A stretch of DNA of 8,135 nucleotides from Candidatus Auribacterota bacterium (GCA_026391995.1 JAPLCY010000327.1:1-8135); one strand, 5' to 3'. Positions 1 to 6,288 are shown, counted from the stretch's first letter. Numbers and translations: made by a program. The notes: generated by a model from the sequence alone, not told the origin.

Positions 1-139
1 TCGCCGGCCGGTCCACGGGGCGATGGCGGAGGGCGTAAAAGCAACCTCCCCCGGGCGTGATACTGTAGCCATCCCGATCAAGGGCATGCAGCGGGGAGGC
101 GGCGCACATCAGTGCAAAAATCGCCAGGAATCGCTTCAT
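1..139 (-). CDS. Secreted protein of unknown function, N-terminal part only
   Basis: The reading frame starts at ATG 139-137 and stays open to the left edge, giving 46 residues. It begins MKRFLAIFALMCAASPLHA, a basic n-region, a hydrophobic core and an A-x-A-like end, as in a Sec signal peptide. Cleavage after residue 19 would leave a mature protein starting LDRDGYS. A strong SD sequence, GGAGGT at 150-145, lies 5 bases before the ATG. The start overlaps the stop of the upstream lipoprotein gene by one base (TGATG), so the two are probably translated together from one mRNA. The visible mature part, about 27 residues with one cysteine, is too short to assign a family. Its location is expected to be periplasmic or extracellular. 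The signal peptide and SD are seen directly; a role linked to the upstream hydrolase is inference. Confidence 0.8.
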   Translation of the reverse strand, partial: MKRFLAIFALMCAASPLHALDRDGYSITPGGGCFYALRHRPVDRPA

Positions 140-2361
140 CACGCACCTCCGCTCTTTTTCAACGAGACGTGCACCGCGTAGCTTACCTCACCCGGTCTCA
201 CCGGAACCGTCACGAGCCTTTCCTCATATCCCTCAGCCCGGAGCCTGAAGGTCACCGAGGCGGACCTGGCATGATCCCGTATCCGCCCTTCGTAAAAACA
301 CACGCCGGTGGTCCAATTCCACTGCGGGCCCGCATGCCAGACCGCGTTTCCCCGATCGCGGTCCGCCACCCATTCCACGGCCAGCGGGGACAACACAAGC
401 TTGGCATTATTCGAATAGACGACCCGCTCCTCGGGCATGAAGTACGCCTCCGGGGTCTTCAGTATATCAACCCCCTCCGGCGTGGCTCGGAGGAGCACGC
501 CGAAGAGATCAATCCGGTGATGATCGGGATCTCGCTGCGGCAGCAGGCTGCCGTTCAGAAAGGAAGTGACGTAGCGGTAGGTGTGGTGCTCCCGGGAATT
601 GGCGCGGCATATGCTGAAGTGCCCGTAATCGGTATACCGCACCTCCGCGCCGCGGTAGCCAAAATCCGTTGCCGGGGGCACACAATAGGCGTGGTTGATG
701 TTCGCGCTGTAGCTCTTCACGAGGCCGTCATCTTCCTCCCGGCGGAACGAATCCGCGATAGTGATCACCCCGTCCACGCGGAATATATTAAGCACCTTGT
801 CGATTTTCAGGAATCCCTCTTTATGTAGAAAGGACTGGAGCTTCACCGGATCGCCTTCCACGCAGAGCACCGGCACCGCCGCTGCCCGGAGCGCGGCGAG
901 CGCGGGTTCAGCCACTCCCTTCTCCTCGTCGGCAAGGAACCCGAGAAGCCCCTCCGGGGAGAGGGGGCATTCCGTGTCGAGTTTCCAGAACGAGTCGAGG
1001 TTCACCATGCTCCCGATCTGGTTTTCCCTTACCTGGATATCGCCATATCCGGGGACGCCCCCGCGGAAAAGGGGTAATGAGCGGCGGAAGAACCGCTCCC
1101 GCGGTATAAAGCGGTCGCCAGCGATATTGGCGATCTCGCTCCCCGAAAGCGACCCGGCGATGGCGATGAAGCTTGTGACCGTCCGGCGGACATTTCCCCC
1201 GCGATAGGCCTTCAGGATCCTTGCGGCAACGGCGTGGGCGTCGGTCCGGTCAACGTCGCCCAGCAATGGATCCATCTCCTGAGTGATGTATTTCAATCCG
1301 AGGACGGCGCCGAAGCTATGCCCGATGAGATGCACGCCGTCGACCTGCTCTCTTGCGAGGATGTCCTTTATGAAGCCGTCGAGCTCACGCACAAATCCTC
1401 CGATACTCTTCGAATCCTCGACAGTGTCATACGAAAAGAGGTACACCTTGAAGTACTTGTCGGCGGGGCCGCCCGGCATGGTATCCTCGTGCGCCAGCAG
1501 GATCGGGAACCGCCCCCAAGAATCACGCGTCTCGCTCAACCCGTGCACGAAGATGACGACTTCCTTGCGCCGTCCCGATCGTGTCCGCTCAGGGTCGAGC
1601 GTCTCTTCCCGTCTCAGGAGCTCGTGATACTCATCCAGGCCGTGCGCCATATACAGGGCGTTCACCTCCCCCGCATGAGGGAGGTCGTTGGTAATGTACT
1701 CTTCTTTCAATCGTCCGAAGGCGAACTCGGCCCGCCGACGCGCCTGGCGGACGTCACGAGGATCGGCGTCCGCCCTTCCCGCGAGAGCGAGGTACTCCCG
1801 ATCCCGGTCCTGGAATGCCTTTCGAAAATTCTCGTCGCGCGCCTTCTGAAACTGGTACTTATTGATGTACCGGTTCCAGGTATACGGCCACCCGACATAG
1901 TAGCGGTGCACCTGCTCAAAGATGCTGCGGAGCTTCTCCAGGTTCTCTTTCGAGGGGCGGCACCGGTATTCGCGGGCAACGGTGCCCGTCCCGCCACCGG
2001 CGGCCTTTTCCTTGAGCTCGATCTGCTCTTCGAGATTATTAACCTTCACCGAGAGCCTGTTGAAGTAGATCGCGAACGGATCGCGGACGCGGTCGCAGAG
2101 GCATTTCTCGTCCATCGAGGCAAAGCCGGTCCGGCGGTGTGCGCAGTCGCGGCAGAGGTCTTGCATCCCGGTGTAGCGGAGCTGGAGCTCTGGCTCCGTC
2201 CATGGATCGTCGATCGACTCCGCCCACACCATCTCCTCCCGGGTGAGATCACGATCCATGTCGCGCAGCCGTTCCACCGCCGAGGGGCCCGGATCCATGG
2301 GCGCAATGGTGGCGCACCCGGCACACGTCATCAGGATGAGAGCCGCGGGGATGAGCCTCAT
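139..2361 (-). CDS. Lipoprotein with alpha/beta-hydrolase (lipase/esterase-like) domain
   Basis: 740 residues. It starts MRLIPAALILMTCAGC, a lipoprotein signal in which Cys16 would be lipidated; position -3 is Cys, which is unusual, but A-G-C is typical. Residue +2 is Ala, not Asp, which would favour outer-membrane sorting in a Lol-type diderm. Residues 70-89 hold Cys70, Cys73, Cys87 and Cys89 (CX2C...CXC). Residues about 103-122 look coiled-coil. The hydrolase core runs from about 267 to 603: strand plus oxyanion-loop motif FVHG (271-274), nucleophile elbow GHSFG (347-351, Ser349), an acid candidate in EDDGLV (Asp545 or Asp546), and His581 in YGHFSICR. Residues about 615-740 are strand-rich and may be a separate beta domain. 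The overall pattern resembles PGAP1-like or lipase families, and the substrate is unknown. The frame is open upstream to 2550, but the -10 box at 2374-2369 covers the other near start (2370), so ATG 2361 is preferred. It is followed by a coupled secreted-protein gene. Confidence 0.8.
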   Translation of the reverse strand: MRLIPAALILMTCAGCATIAPMDPGPSAVERLRDMDRDLTREEMVWAESIDDPWTEPELQLRYTGMQDLCRDCAHRRTGFASMDEKCLCDRVRDPFAIYFNRLSVKVNNLEEQIELKEKAAGGGTGTVAREYRCRPSKENLEKLRSIFEQVHRYYVGWPYTWNRYINKYQFQKARDENFRKAFQDRDREYLALAGRADADPRDVRQARRRAEFAFGRLKEEYITNDLPHAGEVNALYMAHGLDEYHELLRREETLDPERTRSGRRKEVVIFVHGLSETRDSWGRFPILLAHEDTMPGGPADKYFKVYLFSYDTVEDSKSIGGFVRELDGFIKDILAREQVDGVHLIGHSFGAVLGLKYITQEMDPLLGDVDRTDAHAVAARILKAYRGGNVRRTVTSFIAIAGSLSGSEIANIAGDRFIPRERFFRRSLPLFRGGVPGYGDIQVRENQIGSMVNLDSFWKLDTECPLSPEGLLGFLADEEKGVAEPALAALRAAAVPVLCVEGDPVKLQSFLHKEGFLKIDKVLNIFRVDGVITIADSFRREEDDGLVKSYSANINHAYCVPPATDFGYRGAEVRYTDYGHFSICRANSREHHTYRYVTSFLNGSLLPQRDPDHHRIDLFGVLLRATPEGVDILKTPEAYFMPEERVVYSNNAKLVLSPLAVEWVADRDRGNAVWHAGPQWNWTTGVCFYEGRIRDHARSASVTFRLRAEGYEERLVTVPVRPGEVSYAVHVSLKKSGGA
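145..150 (-). promoter_or_regulatory. Ribosome binding site of the coupled secreted-protein gene
   Basis: GGAGGT on the minus strand lies inside the last codons of the lipoprotein gene, 5 bases before the ATG at 139. Together with the TGATG stop/start overlap it supports re-initiation by ribosomes finishing the upstream gene. Confidence 0.8.
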
Positions 2362-2368
2362 AGGAACC

Positions 2369-2398
2369 ATTATAGCACACGAAAAGGGGATGGGCCAA
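2369..2398 (-). promoter_or_regulatory. Sigma70-type extended -10 promoter for the lipoprotein gene, likely leaderless
   Basis: On the minus strand TTGGCC (2398-2393; 4 of 6 to TTGACA) is followed by an 18-base spacer and a perfect TATAAT (2374-2369). It is preceded by TG-n, giving an extended -10 (TGCTATAAT). Seven bases follow the -10 box before ATG 2361, so the expected +1 falls on or one base before the start codon. No SD precedes that ATG. This agrees with a leaderless mRNA and excludes the in-frame ATG at 2370, which lies within the -10 box. Confidence 0.65.
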
Positions 2399-2432
2399 GC
2401 CGCCGTGCCGGTGTATAATAGCGGTGGAGGGA
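2391..2432 (+). promoter_or_regulatory. Candidate promoter and ribosome binding site of recJ
   Basis: There is a perfect TATAAT at 2414-2419. The best -35 at 17-base spacing is TGGGCC (2391-2396), only 3 of 6, and it overlaps the -35 box of the divergent promoter. The predicted +1 near 2426 would put the SD GGAGGGA (2426-2432) at the very 5' end of the message, 8 bases before ATG 2441. The SD supports 2441 as the start. The promoter itself is weaker evidence, and a more distant promoter inside the divergent gene is possible. Confidence 0.45.
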
Positions 2433-2440
2433 CACAGGGG

Positions 2441-4162
2441 ATGCGGTGGCAGCTTCGCGAAACGGACAGTCGCGTGGTGGCATTACTGGCGCGCGATGCA
2501 TCTCTGCCCAGGCCGTTGGCGGCAATACTGGCGGGCAGGGGGATCACCACCCCCGCCCAGGCGCGTGTTTTTTTCGAGCCGAGGATTGCCGACCTTCACA
2601 ATCCCCTGCTCATGGATGAGATGGAGGCCGCGGTCAGGCGGCTCCTCCTGGCTGCCGAGAGGGGCGAGCGGATCCTGCTCTTCGGCGACTACGATGTCGA
2701 TGGCATCACCTCAACGGCGGCCATGGGGACGATCCTCGAAACCCTCGGCCTCGCCTACTCCTTCTGCCACCCGGACCGGTTCGGCGAGGGATACGGCTTC
2801 AACCGTCGCGCGGTACGTATCGCCAGGGAGCGGGGAGCGGGGCTGATCATCGCGCTTGATTGCGGCACCGAGGCCGCCGGCCCTGTTGCCGAAGCGCGCG
2901 CGGCCGGCATCGACGTGATCGTGATCGACCATCACCTCCAGAGCGACGAACTGCCCCCCGCGAACGCCGTCGTCAATCCGAAAAAGGAGCGATGCCCCTA
3001 TCCGTTCGAGGGGCTCGTGACCGCAGCGCTCGTCCTGAAATTTGCCAGGGCCTTGGTTGAGCGGCACCCCCTTCCCATGCCATGGGAAAAACTCCTCCAG
3101 CTCGCCGCACTCGGAACCGTCGCCGACGTCGTCGCTCCCCTCAGGGATGAAAACCGCATCATCGCCACCCTCGGACTCGCTGCCCTTAACCGCAACCCGA
3201 TTCCGGGCCTGCGGGCCCTTATCGCCGCTGCCGGCGTCCGCGCGCCCCGCCTCGGCGCATCGCACCTCGCCTTTCAGCTCGCGCCCCGCCTGAACGCGGC
3301 CGGCCGCATCGGCGCGCCGGAGCGCGCCACCCGCCTTCTTCTCGAATCAGACGAAACGGTGTGCGCGTCGCTCGCCGGCGAGCTCGACATACTCAATCGC
3401 GAGCGGCAGGCGATCGAGCGGAAGATCCTCGATGAGGCGCTTGGGCAGATCGAAAAGGGAGCCGGGATAAAGGACCGCAAAGTGCTCGTCGTCGCGGGCG
3501 AGGGCTGGCACCGTGGAGTGGTGGGGATCGTCGCGGCGCGCATCCTTGAACGCTACCACCGTCCGGCCGTCGTGATCGCCCTTGACGGAGGGCACGGGCA
3601 CGGCTCCGCGAGAAGTATCCCCTCCTTCGATCTCTTCGGCGCCCTCTCCCGTTGCAGGGAGCTTTTTTCCGCGTTCGGCGGCCACCGCCACGCCGCCGGC
3701 CTGTCCCTGCCCGTGGGGCATATAGATCTCTTCCGCGAAAAAATCAACGATCTCGCCGATGAGCTACTCACAGAGGAGGATCTGATCCCAAGCCTCACGG
3801 TGGACGCCATGATCGACCTCGGGGAAATCAATTTCGAATTCTTGCGCGCGCTTGAGCGTGTGGAACCGTGTGGCGCCGGCAATCCCATGCCCGTGTTCGC
3901 CTGCCGCGGCGTGCGCGCCGTCGACGGCCCACGCGCCATGGGGAAAACCGGGGCGCACGTGAGATTCACTGTCGCGCCTGCCGCAGGGCGGGGCGCGGTT
4001 CTCGAATGCGTCGGATGGAATATGGCCGGACGCCTCCCCTCGCTCACGGACGGGCTAGTCGACATCGCCTTCTCCCCCCGCAGCAACGAATGGAACGGCC
4101 TCATGCGCATCCAGCTTGTCATAAAAGATATATCACAATATGGTGACACTCTTAGTAATTAG
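2441..4162 (+). CDS. recJ: Single-stranded-DNA-specific 5'-3' exonuclease RecJ
   Basis: 573 residues, a usual RecJ length. RecJ degrades single-stranded DNA 5' to 3' in RecF-pathway recombination, mismatch repair and base-excision repair, using Mn/Mg ions in the cytoplasm. The DHH domain shows motif I FGDYDVDG (81-88), EGYGFN (116-121), motif II ALDCG (138-142), motif III IDHH (162-165), NPKK (179-182) with CPYPFEGL, and LAALGTVADVV (221-231). The DHHA1 domain shows GWHRGVVGIVAARI (355-368) and GGHRHAAG (413-420). The C-terminal OB-like part ends with VGWNMA, WNG and QLVIKDI. All catalytic Asp/His motifs are present. The frame is open back to 2243, but homology-like sequence begins only near 2441, where a good SD lies. 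The final residues (about 567-573, YGDTLSN) and the TAG stop lie in the left end of the adjoining transposase element, so the native C-terminus has probably been replaced. Confidence 0.96.
   Translation: MRWQLRETDSRVVALLARDASLPRPLAAILAGRGITTPAQARVFFEPRIADLHNPLLMDEMEAAVRRLLLAAERGERILLFGDYDVDGITSTAAMGTILETLGLAYSFCHPDRFGEGYGFNRRAVRIARERGAGLIIALDCGTEAAGPVAEARAAGIDVIVIDHHLQSDELPPANAVVNPKKERCPYPFEGLVTAALVLKFARALVERHPLPMPWEKLLQLAALGTVADVVAPLRDENRIIATLGLAALNRNPIPGLRALIAAAGVRAPRLGASHLAFQLAPRLNAAGRIGAPERATRLLLESDETVCASLAGELDILNRERQAIERKILDEALGQIEKGAGIKDRKVLVVAGEGWHRGVVGIVAARILERYHRPAVVIALDGGHGHGSARSIPSFDLFGALSRCRELFSAFGGHRHAAGLSLPVGHIDLFREKINDLADELLTEEDLIPSLTVDAMIDLGEINFEFLRALERVEPCGAGNPMPVFACRGVRAVDGPRAMGKTGAHVRFTVAPAAGRGAVLECVGWNMAGRLPSLTDGLVDIAFSPRSNEWNGLMRIQLVIKDISQYGDTLSN
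4140..4153 (+). repeat. Left inverted repeat of the transposase unit
   Basis: ATGGTGACACTCTT matches the reverse complement of 4933-4946 at 13 of 14 positions; the only difference is T versus G at the fifth base. It encodes the end of recJ (Y-G-D-T-L). Confidence 0.7.
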
Positions 4163-4179
4163 CTATTCTGCAAATAGTT
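4161..4179 (+). repeat. Small hairpin inside the left end of the element
   Basis: CTATT (4163-4167) pairs with AATAG (4173-4177) across the 5-base loop CTGCA. One G-T mismatch and one further A-T pair could extend the stem to 4161-4179. It may be a subterminal recognition hairpin of the kind Y1 transposases bind, but it is short and in AT-rich DNA, so chance is possible. Confidence 0.3.
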
Positions 4180-4184
4180 ATAAT
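4179..4184 (+). promoter_or_regulatory. Candidate -10 box of the transposase gene
   Basis: A perfect TATAAT lies 43 bases before the ATG at 4228. No good -35 box is seen at 16-18 bases, and the surrounding DNA is AT-rich, so this is weak evidence. Confidence 0.3.
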
Positions 4185-4227
4185 CAAATATATATTTATT
4201 AACTTTCCTATTCGACGGAGGCTTGTC

Positions 4228-4884
4228 ATGGCTAGAATAGCGCGCCGCCATCAGATTAAACAATCGTTCTTCTTTCACGTGATCAATCGAGGTATTCTCA
4301 AGCAAACGATATTTCATGCGCCGGATGACTATAGTGATTTTACCCGGATTCTCCAGCGCTATGCCGGAAAAGCAGATTTTTCAATATATCACTGGTGCCT
4401 TATGCCAAATCATTACCATATTGTTATTGAATGCAGGCACCCTGACCAACTTTCGAAAATCATCGGAGGTCTACAACAAGTATATGCATGGAAATATCAT
4501 TCTCGGCATGATACTGTGGGACGTCTTTTTCAGAATCGTTTCAAAAGCCAGGCCATTGAAAAAGAATCTTATCTTTTGAAATGCGGAAGGTACGTAGAAA
4601 GAAATCCTGTCCGCGCAGGTCTGGCAACGGCAGCATGGGAATGGCCCTGGTCAAGCGCCCACTTTTATACAACCGGGAAACTCGATATGATTACCACGCC
4701 AGATCCTCTACTAAAAGATAAAACATGGGAGGACTATAAGAACTGGTTGGCCGATGAACCACGGGATGATTTGGATCTTTTTAGAAGCACTTGCACAGTT
4801 ATCGGCGGAACACAGTTCAAAGAGAGTTTTGTCATTAAGAAGGGGCGCCCCATAATCGATCGTCGCGGTAAAAGATACCTCTGA
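4228..4884 (+). CDS. Y1 (HUH) transposase, REP-associated TnpA type
   Basis: 218 residues. Proteins of this family nick and rejoin single-stranded DNA through a 5'-phosphotyrosine intermediate. The HUH metal-binding motif is His62-Tyr63-His64 in LMPNHYHIVIE. The helix carrying the catalytic tyrosine follows as ESYLLKCGRYVERNPVRAGL (113-132), with Tyr115 or Tyr122 as nucleophile. The NPVRAGL signature and the downstream WPWSS (139-143) are typical of the REP-associated (RAYT) branch rather than short IS200 TnpA. The N-terminal R-x-A-R-R start and length also fit. The SD GGAGG (4217-4221) lies 6 bases before the ATG. The frame is intact with all key residues, so the enzyme could be active. Codons are AT-rich, unlike both neighbours, which suggests recent acquisition. 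No tnpB-like gene accompanies it. Confidence 0.92.
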   Translation: MARIARRHQIKQSFFFHVINRGILKQTIFHAPDDYSDFTRILQRYAGKADFSIYHWCLMPNHYHIVIECRHPDQLSKIIGGLQQVYAWKYHSRHDTVGRLFQNRFKSQAIEKESYLLKCGRYVERNPVRAGLATAAWEWPWSSAHFYTTGKLDMITTPDPLLKDKTWEDYKNWLADEPRDDLDLFRSTCTVIGGTQFKESFVIKKGRPIIDRRGKRYL

Positions 4885-4924
4885 TTTATAATATATATTT
4901 CATTTTTATTGATTGGATAGGAAC

Positions 4925-4948
4925 ATGTTGCAAAGAGTGTCCCCATGA
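4925..4948 (+). other. Seven-codon mini-ORF overlapping the transporter start
   Basis: ATG 4925 reads M-L-Q-R-V-S-P and stops at TGA 4946-4948, overlapping the transporter ATG (4945-4947) as ATGA. It lies in the right end of the element. A weak GGA (4915-4917) precedes it at 7 bases. It could feed ribosomes to the transporter by coupling, or it could be chance. Confidence 0.25.
4933..4946 (-). repeat. Right inverted repeat of the transposase unit
   Basis: AAGAGTGTCCCCAT is the inverted partner of 4140-4153. Its outer two bases are the A and T of the transporter start codon at 4945. An 8-base palindrome AACATGTT (4922-4929) lies just inside it. Confidence 0.7.
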
Positions 4949-6093
4949 CACGATTTTTGAATTATTTCATCTATACCGCGTACACGGCGGTGCTCAGTTT
5001 CAGCTACTTCTTCCTTCCACTTTACCTCATGGGGCTGGGGCTCGGGGGGAATGCCATCGGGATCCTGCTCCTGATCTTCACTGCCACGGCGCTTCTGACC
5101 TCGTTCCTGATCGGCTGCCTTGAAGACCGTTTTGGCGCGCGCGGGAACACGGTCTGCGGGTTGCTCTTTATGGCCCTCTTCTTCCTCGGGCTCATGCGCT
5201 GCACGCGCTTCGTCTCGCTCCTGCCGGTCTTTTTCGCGGGCGGCCTGGGGAGCAACAGCATACGCATCACGATGACCGCGCTCTTCCTCAAGACACACGA
5301 CGACGATCGCCAGGGGCGCGAGATCGGCCTCTTCAACTTCGCCTACCAGTTCTCCATGGCCTGCGGGATCATCGCGGGCAGCCTCCTCCTCACACGGCTC
5401 GACTTCCGGACAGTCTTCGCTGCCTCCGCCGCCCTGATGCTCATCCTCGCCGCCTTTGCCATCCCCCTCCGGCCGGCATCAGTGAGCGTGGCCCCACTCT
5501 CACGATACATCCGCGATCTCGCGCGGAAACGCGTGCTCCTCTTCTCGATCGCCCTCGTGCTCTTCTACCTGCACTGGGGGGCCGAGGTCGCCTGCTATAC
5601 GCCGTTCCTGAAACAGAACCTCGGCCTCGGCACCGCCGCGTCCGGGATATTCATGGGGCTCCCGATCTTCTTCCTCGCCCTCTCCACCTTTTTCTTCGGC
5701 TGGCGTCGCGACCGGGGCGCCTCCACAGTGCGCCTCGCCATCATCGCGATCCTCTGCTCGGGGGTTGGGATCATACTCTTCAGCGTCGCGCGGCCGCCGC
5801 TGTTCTCATTCCTCTTCAGGCTGGTGCACGAGTTCGGGGACGCCGCGTTCGTCATCTTCACCTACGTGGGGATCGCCCGGCTCTTCCCGCGCGATCGCAT
5901 TGGGGGAACGAGCGGTTCTATGTATGTGGTGATGATTGGAGCCCAGTCGCTGGGGTCGTGGCTCTTTAGCACGATCGGCGGAGCGTACGGCTACGTCGTC
6001 CCCTACATGATCGCCGGGCTTGCCAGCTTGAGCGCCATACCGCTCATCGTGTGGGCCCAGGCGCACTATCGCTTCGCGGAGCAGGAAGAGTAA
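4945..6093 (+). CDS. Major facilitator superfamily transporter
   Basis: 382 residues with about 12 hydrophobic segments, roughly at 7-29, 37-59, 69-85, 91-113, 133-150, 155-175, 197-213, 230-252, 263-281, 286-308, 323-345 and 350-371. This is the 6+6 inner-membrane layout of proton-coupled or facilitated transporters. The loop between segments 2 and 3 has the MFS motif A pattern, GCLEDRFGARGN (57-68). A cytoplasmic link of about 180-195 (RYIRDLARKR) joins the two halves. The substrate cannot be told from sequence; sugar, nucleoside or organic-acid branches are all possible. ATG 4945 is the first possible start after the in-frame TAG at 4918-4920. Only a weak GAG is seen as SD, and the start codon overlaps the right inverted repeat. 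The original promoter and leader have therefore probably been displaced by the element, and a few N-terminal residues may be lost. Confidence 0.88.
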   Translation: MTRFLNYFIYTAYTAVLSFSYFFLPLYLMGLGLGGNAIGILLLIFTATALLTSFLIGCLEDRFGARGNTVCGLLFMALFFLGLMRCTRFVSLLPVFFAGGLGSNSIRITMTALFLKTHDDDRQGREIGLFNFAYQFSMACGIIAGSLLLTRLDFRTVFAASAALMLILAAFAIPLRPASVSVAPLSRYIRDLARKRVLLFSIALVLFYLHWGAEVACYTPFLKQNLGLGTAASGIFMGLPIFFLALSTFFFGWRRDRGASTVRLAIIAILCSGVGIILFSVARPPLFSFLFRLVHEFGDAAFVIFTYVGIARLFPRDRIGGTSGSMYVVMIGAQSLGSWLFSTIGGAYGYVVPYMIAGLASLSAIPLIVWAQAHYRFAEQEE

Positions 6094-6133
6094 AAATCCA
6101 GGGCTCTCCCATGATTGCGCATAAATATTCTCA

Positions 6134-6171
6134 ACTCGTTACGGAGTAGCGTACGCTACACATACACGAGT
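6134..6171. repeat. 38-base two-fold symmetric site with a perfect 14-base palindromic core
   Basis: The core GTAGCGTACGCTAC (6146-6159) is a perfect palindrome. Outer arms ACTCGT (6134-6139) and ACGAGT (6166-6171) are exactly symmetric about the same centre (6152.5). The two 19-base half sites match at 14 positions, the mismatches lying between core and arms. It could be an operator for a dimeric or tetrameric regulator, a cruciform or hairpin, or a site-specific recombination site. It is not followed by a T-run, so it is not a classic terminator. Confidence 0.6.
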
Positions 6172-6180
6172 GGTAACGTG

Positions 6181-6190
6181 TGGAATTCCA
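6181..6190. repeat. Perfect 10-base palindrome
   Basis: TGGAATTCCA lies 9 bases after the 38-base symmetric site. It may be part of the same regulatory cluster or chance; no function is evident. Confidence 0.35.
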
Positions 6191-6223
6191 TGTATCCAGC
6201 CAGTTTTCAGGCAAATCCCGCCC

Positions 6224-6248
6224 ATCCCCTCTTTTTTTAAGGGGGGAT
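6224..6248. repeat. Hairpin with pyrimidine stem and T7-A2 loop
   Basis: ATCCCCTC (6224-6231) pairs with GGGGGGAT (6241-6248) with one T-G pair, closing the loop TTTTTTTAA. A competing pairing joins AAATCCC (6213-6219) to GGGATTT (6244-6250). The T-run sits in the loop rather than after the stem, so it is not a standard intrinsic terminator on either strand. Similar C-run/T-run/G-run hairpins recur as dispersed intergenic repeats in many bacterial genomes; membership here is inference. Confidence 0.45.
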
Positions 6249-6288
6249 TTCGAAATTCGGGAAATGGGGTAGTCCGGTAAAAATCGGC

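Larger units (their letters stand above)
4140..4946 (+). mobile_element. Y1-transposase element (REP-associated/IS200-like) with 14-base inverted ends
   Basis: About 807 bases, bounded by the inverted repeat ATGGTGACACTCTT (4140-4153) and AAGAGTGTCCCCAT (4933-4946), enclosing one transposase gene. Base composition changes sharply: 22 of 60 bases are G+C at 4381-4440, against 47 of 60 at 3241-3300 in recJ. No target duplication is visible, as expected for Y1 transposases. The precise ends are inferred from the repeats. IS200/IS605 elements normally carry subterminal hairpins rather than long terminal inverted repeats, so this may be a RAYT-like unit whose flanking repeats are REP-like sites. 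Confidence 0.65.

Noticed and set aside
112..828. Open frame of 238 codons on the plus strand at the left
   Set aside because: It is antisense to the C-terminal part of the hydrolase and to the partial secreted gene, and its composition is shadow-like, with no recognisable domain.
1234..2418. Open frame of 394 codons on the plus strand, antisense to the lipoprotein gene
   Set aside because: High G+C makes long shadow frames. Its protein has no motif or signal, there is no SD, and the minus strand has a clear hydrolase.
2243..2440. A 66-residue N-terminal extension of RecJ
   Set aside because: It overlaps the divergent gene's coding region, is low in recognisable structure, and a proper SD precedes ATG 2441.
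2362..2550. A 63-residue N-terminal extension of the lipoprotein
   Set aside because: It would bury the signal peptide inside the protein and run through the -10 box and into recJ coding sequence.
6128..6180. Possible integron attC site
   Set aside because: Arm symmetry is present, but GTTRRRY and RYYYAAC core sites at the right ends are not, and the two arms meet without the central spacer or extrahelical bases expected.
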